Shown here in pieces: positions 63,442 through 64,000 of a DNA stretch of 64,000 bases. The stretch comes from Betaproteobacteria bacterium. Its GTDB lineage: Bacteria; Pseudomonadota; Gammaproteobacteria; Burkholderiales; UBA3065. A program made the position numbers and the translations under genes. Within the stretch, counting starts at the first letter, position 1. The number at the start of each line of letters is the position of its first letter. The notes beneath the pieces are model-generated. The model was not told the origin of the DNA. It saw only the letters and a program-made list of their open reading frames with translations, and did no database searches. Location of the stretch: assembly GCA_027490755.1 (NCBI GenBank), contig JAIXXL010000003.1:158898-222897 (forward strand), read 5' to 3'.

Positions 63442-63517
63442 GCCGGTATAGCTCAGCTGGTAGAGCACCTGATTTGTAATCAGGGGGTCCCGGGTTCGAA
63501 CCCTGGTGCCGGCACCA
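63442..63517 (+). tRNA. tRNA-Thr (TGT anticodon)
   Basis: A complete 76-base cloverleaf including encoded CCA. The anticodon stem-loop reads CCTGA-TTTGTAA-TCAGG, giving TGT. First of four tRNA genes before tuf. Confidence 0.97.
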
Positions 63518-63581
63518 TCACTGTTGTCCCCTACACGTTGACAGCCGATCATCGCGCATACGATAATCGGCGGTTTGCACA

Positions 63582-63666
<85 letters not shown>

Positions 63667-63693
63667 GTTTTCGTTGTTCGCAAAGCGGGCCGG

Positions 63694-63767
<74 letters not shown>

Positions 63768-63786
63768 GGAACCGAATAGGCTTACC

Positions 63787-63861
<75 letters not shown>

Positions 63862-63869
63862 CAAATTGA

Positions 63870-64000
<131 letters not shown>

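Overview
The window is a GC-rich stretch of chromosome from a flagellated, type IV pilus-bearing betaproteobacterium that carries the tetrahydromethanopterin (H4MPT) C1 pathway. Markers are petABC-sspAB, hemCDXY divergent from ppc, the order tRNA-Thr/Tyr/Gly/Thr-tuf, paired xerC and xerD, and a full H4MPT/methanofuran formaldehyde-oxidation cluster. This fits a methylotrophic member of Rhodocyclales or Burkholderiales (for example a Methyloversatilis-like organism). The taxonomic placement is an inference from gene content; no 16S gene is present.

Layout. 1-4.9 kb holds housekeeping genes: lpxK (cut by the window edge), a Trm112-like protein, kdsB, adk, mdh, a DUF971 protein and a membrane fatty-acid/sterol hydroxylase. 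5.0-10.0 kb is a small accessory island. It contains an Unstab_antitox-type antitoxin with a broken ParE partner, a YkgJ cysteine-cluster protein, mqsRA with a palindromic operator, a PD-(D/E)XK nuclease-helicase (DUF2075), an orphan HicB-like protein next to a PIN-toxin tail, and an intact Phd/VapC pair with a perfect palindromic operator. 10.1-11.9 kb is a four-gene envelope metal locus: secreted His/Cys protein, outer-membrane barrel, periplasmic HMA protein, MerT-like permease. 11.96-13.9 kb is a tightly overlapped arsenic operon, arsR-arsI-arsC-aqpS.

13.95-31.3 kb is the C1 module. fhcBADC runs leftward; mptG, mtdB, an ATP-grasp gene, mch, a RimK-like gene, a CitG-like gene, fae and a second linker-bearing fae run rightward. 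A HisA-like gene and an ATP-grasp/MfnD-like gene diverge from one CATG, followed by an MfnF-like gene, pabB and an MfnE-like kinase. Together these capture formaldehyde (Fae), oxidise it (MtdB), hydrolyse the methenyl form (Mch), transfer and release formate (Fhc), and appear to make the H4MPT and methanofuran cofactors. PabB would supply the aminobenzoate for H4MPT.

31.4-46.7 kb is core genome: rlmI-xerC-DUF484, argA, hemCDXY, ppc, mlaA, plsY-motC-motD, folB and xerD. 46.7-51.8 kb carries rpsP-rimM-trmD-rplS, a nucleotidyltransferase-like gene and PBP1a. 51.9-57.6 kb is pilM-pilN-(pilO/pilP fusion)-pilQ-aroK-aroB. 57.7-64 kb holds a Deg protease, a Nif3-like protein, petABC, sspAB, four tRNAs and the start of tuf.

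Most notable: the nuclease-helicase divergent from mqsRA; the Fae paralogue with an amphipathic N-terminal helix and Ala/Pro/Lys linker; the envelope-spanning metal locus; overlapping start codons of two divergent cofactor genes; a hemD whose only plausible start is CTG; and an apparent PilO-PilP fusion with a short PilQ. No CRISPR array, insertion sequence or prophage was seen. No gene-free gap exceeds 300 bases; the largest is the 255-base fhcB/mptG divergent region.
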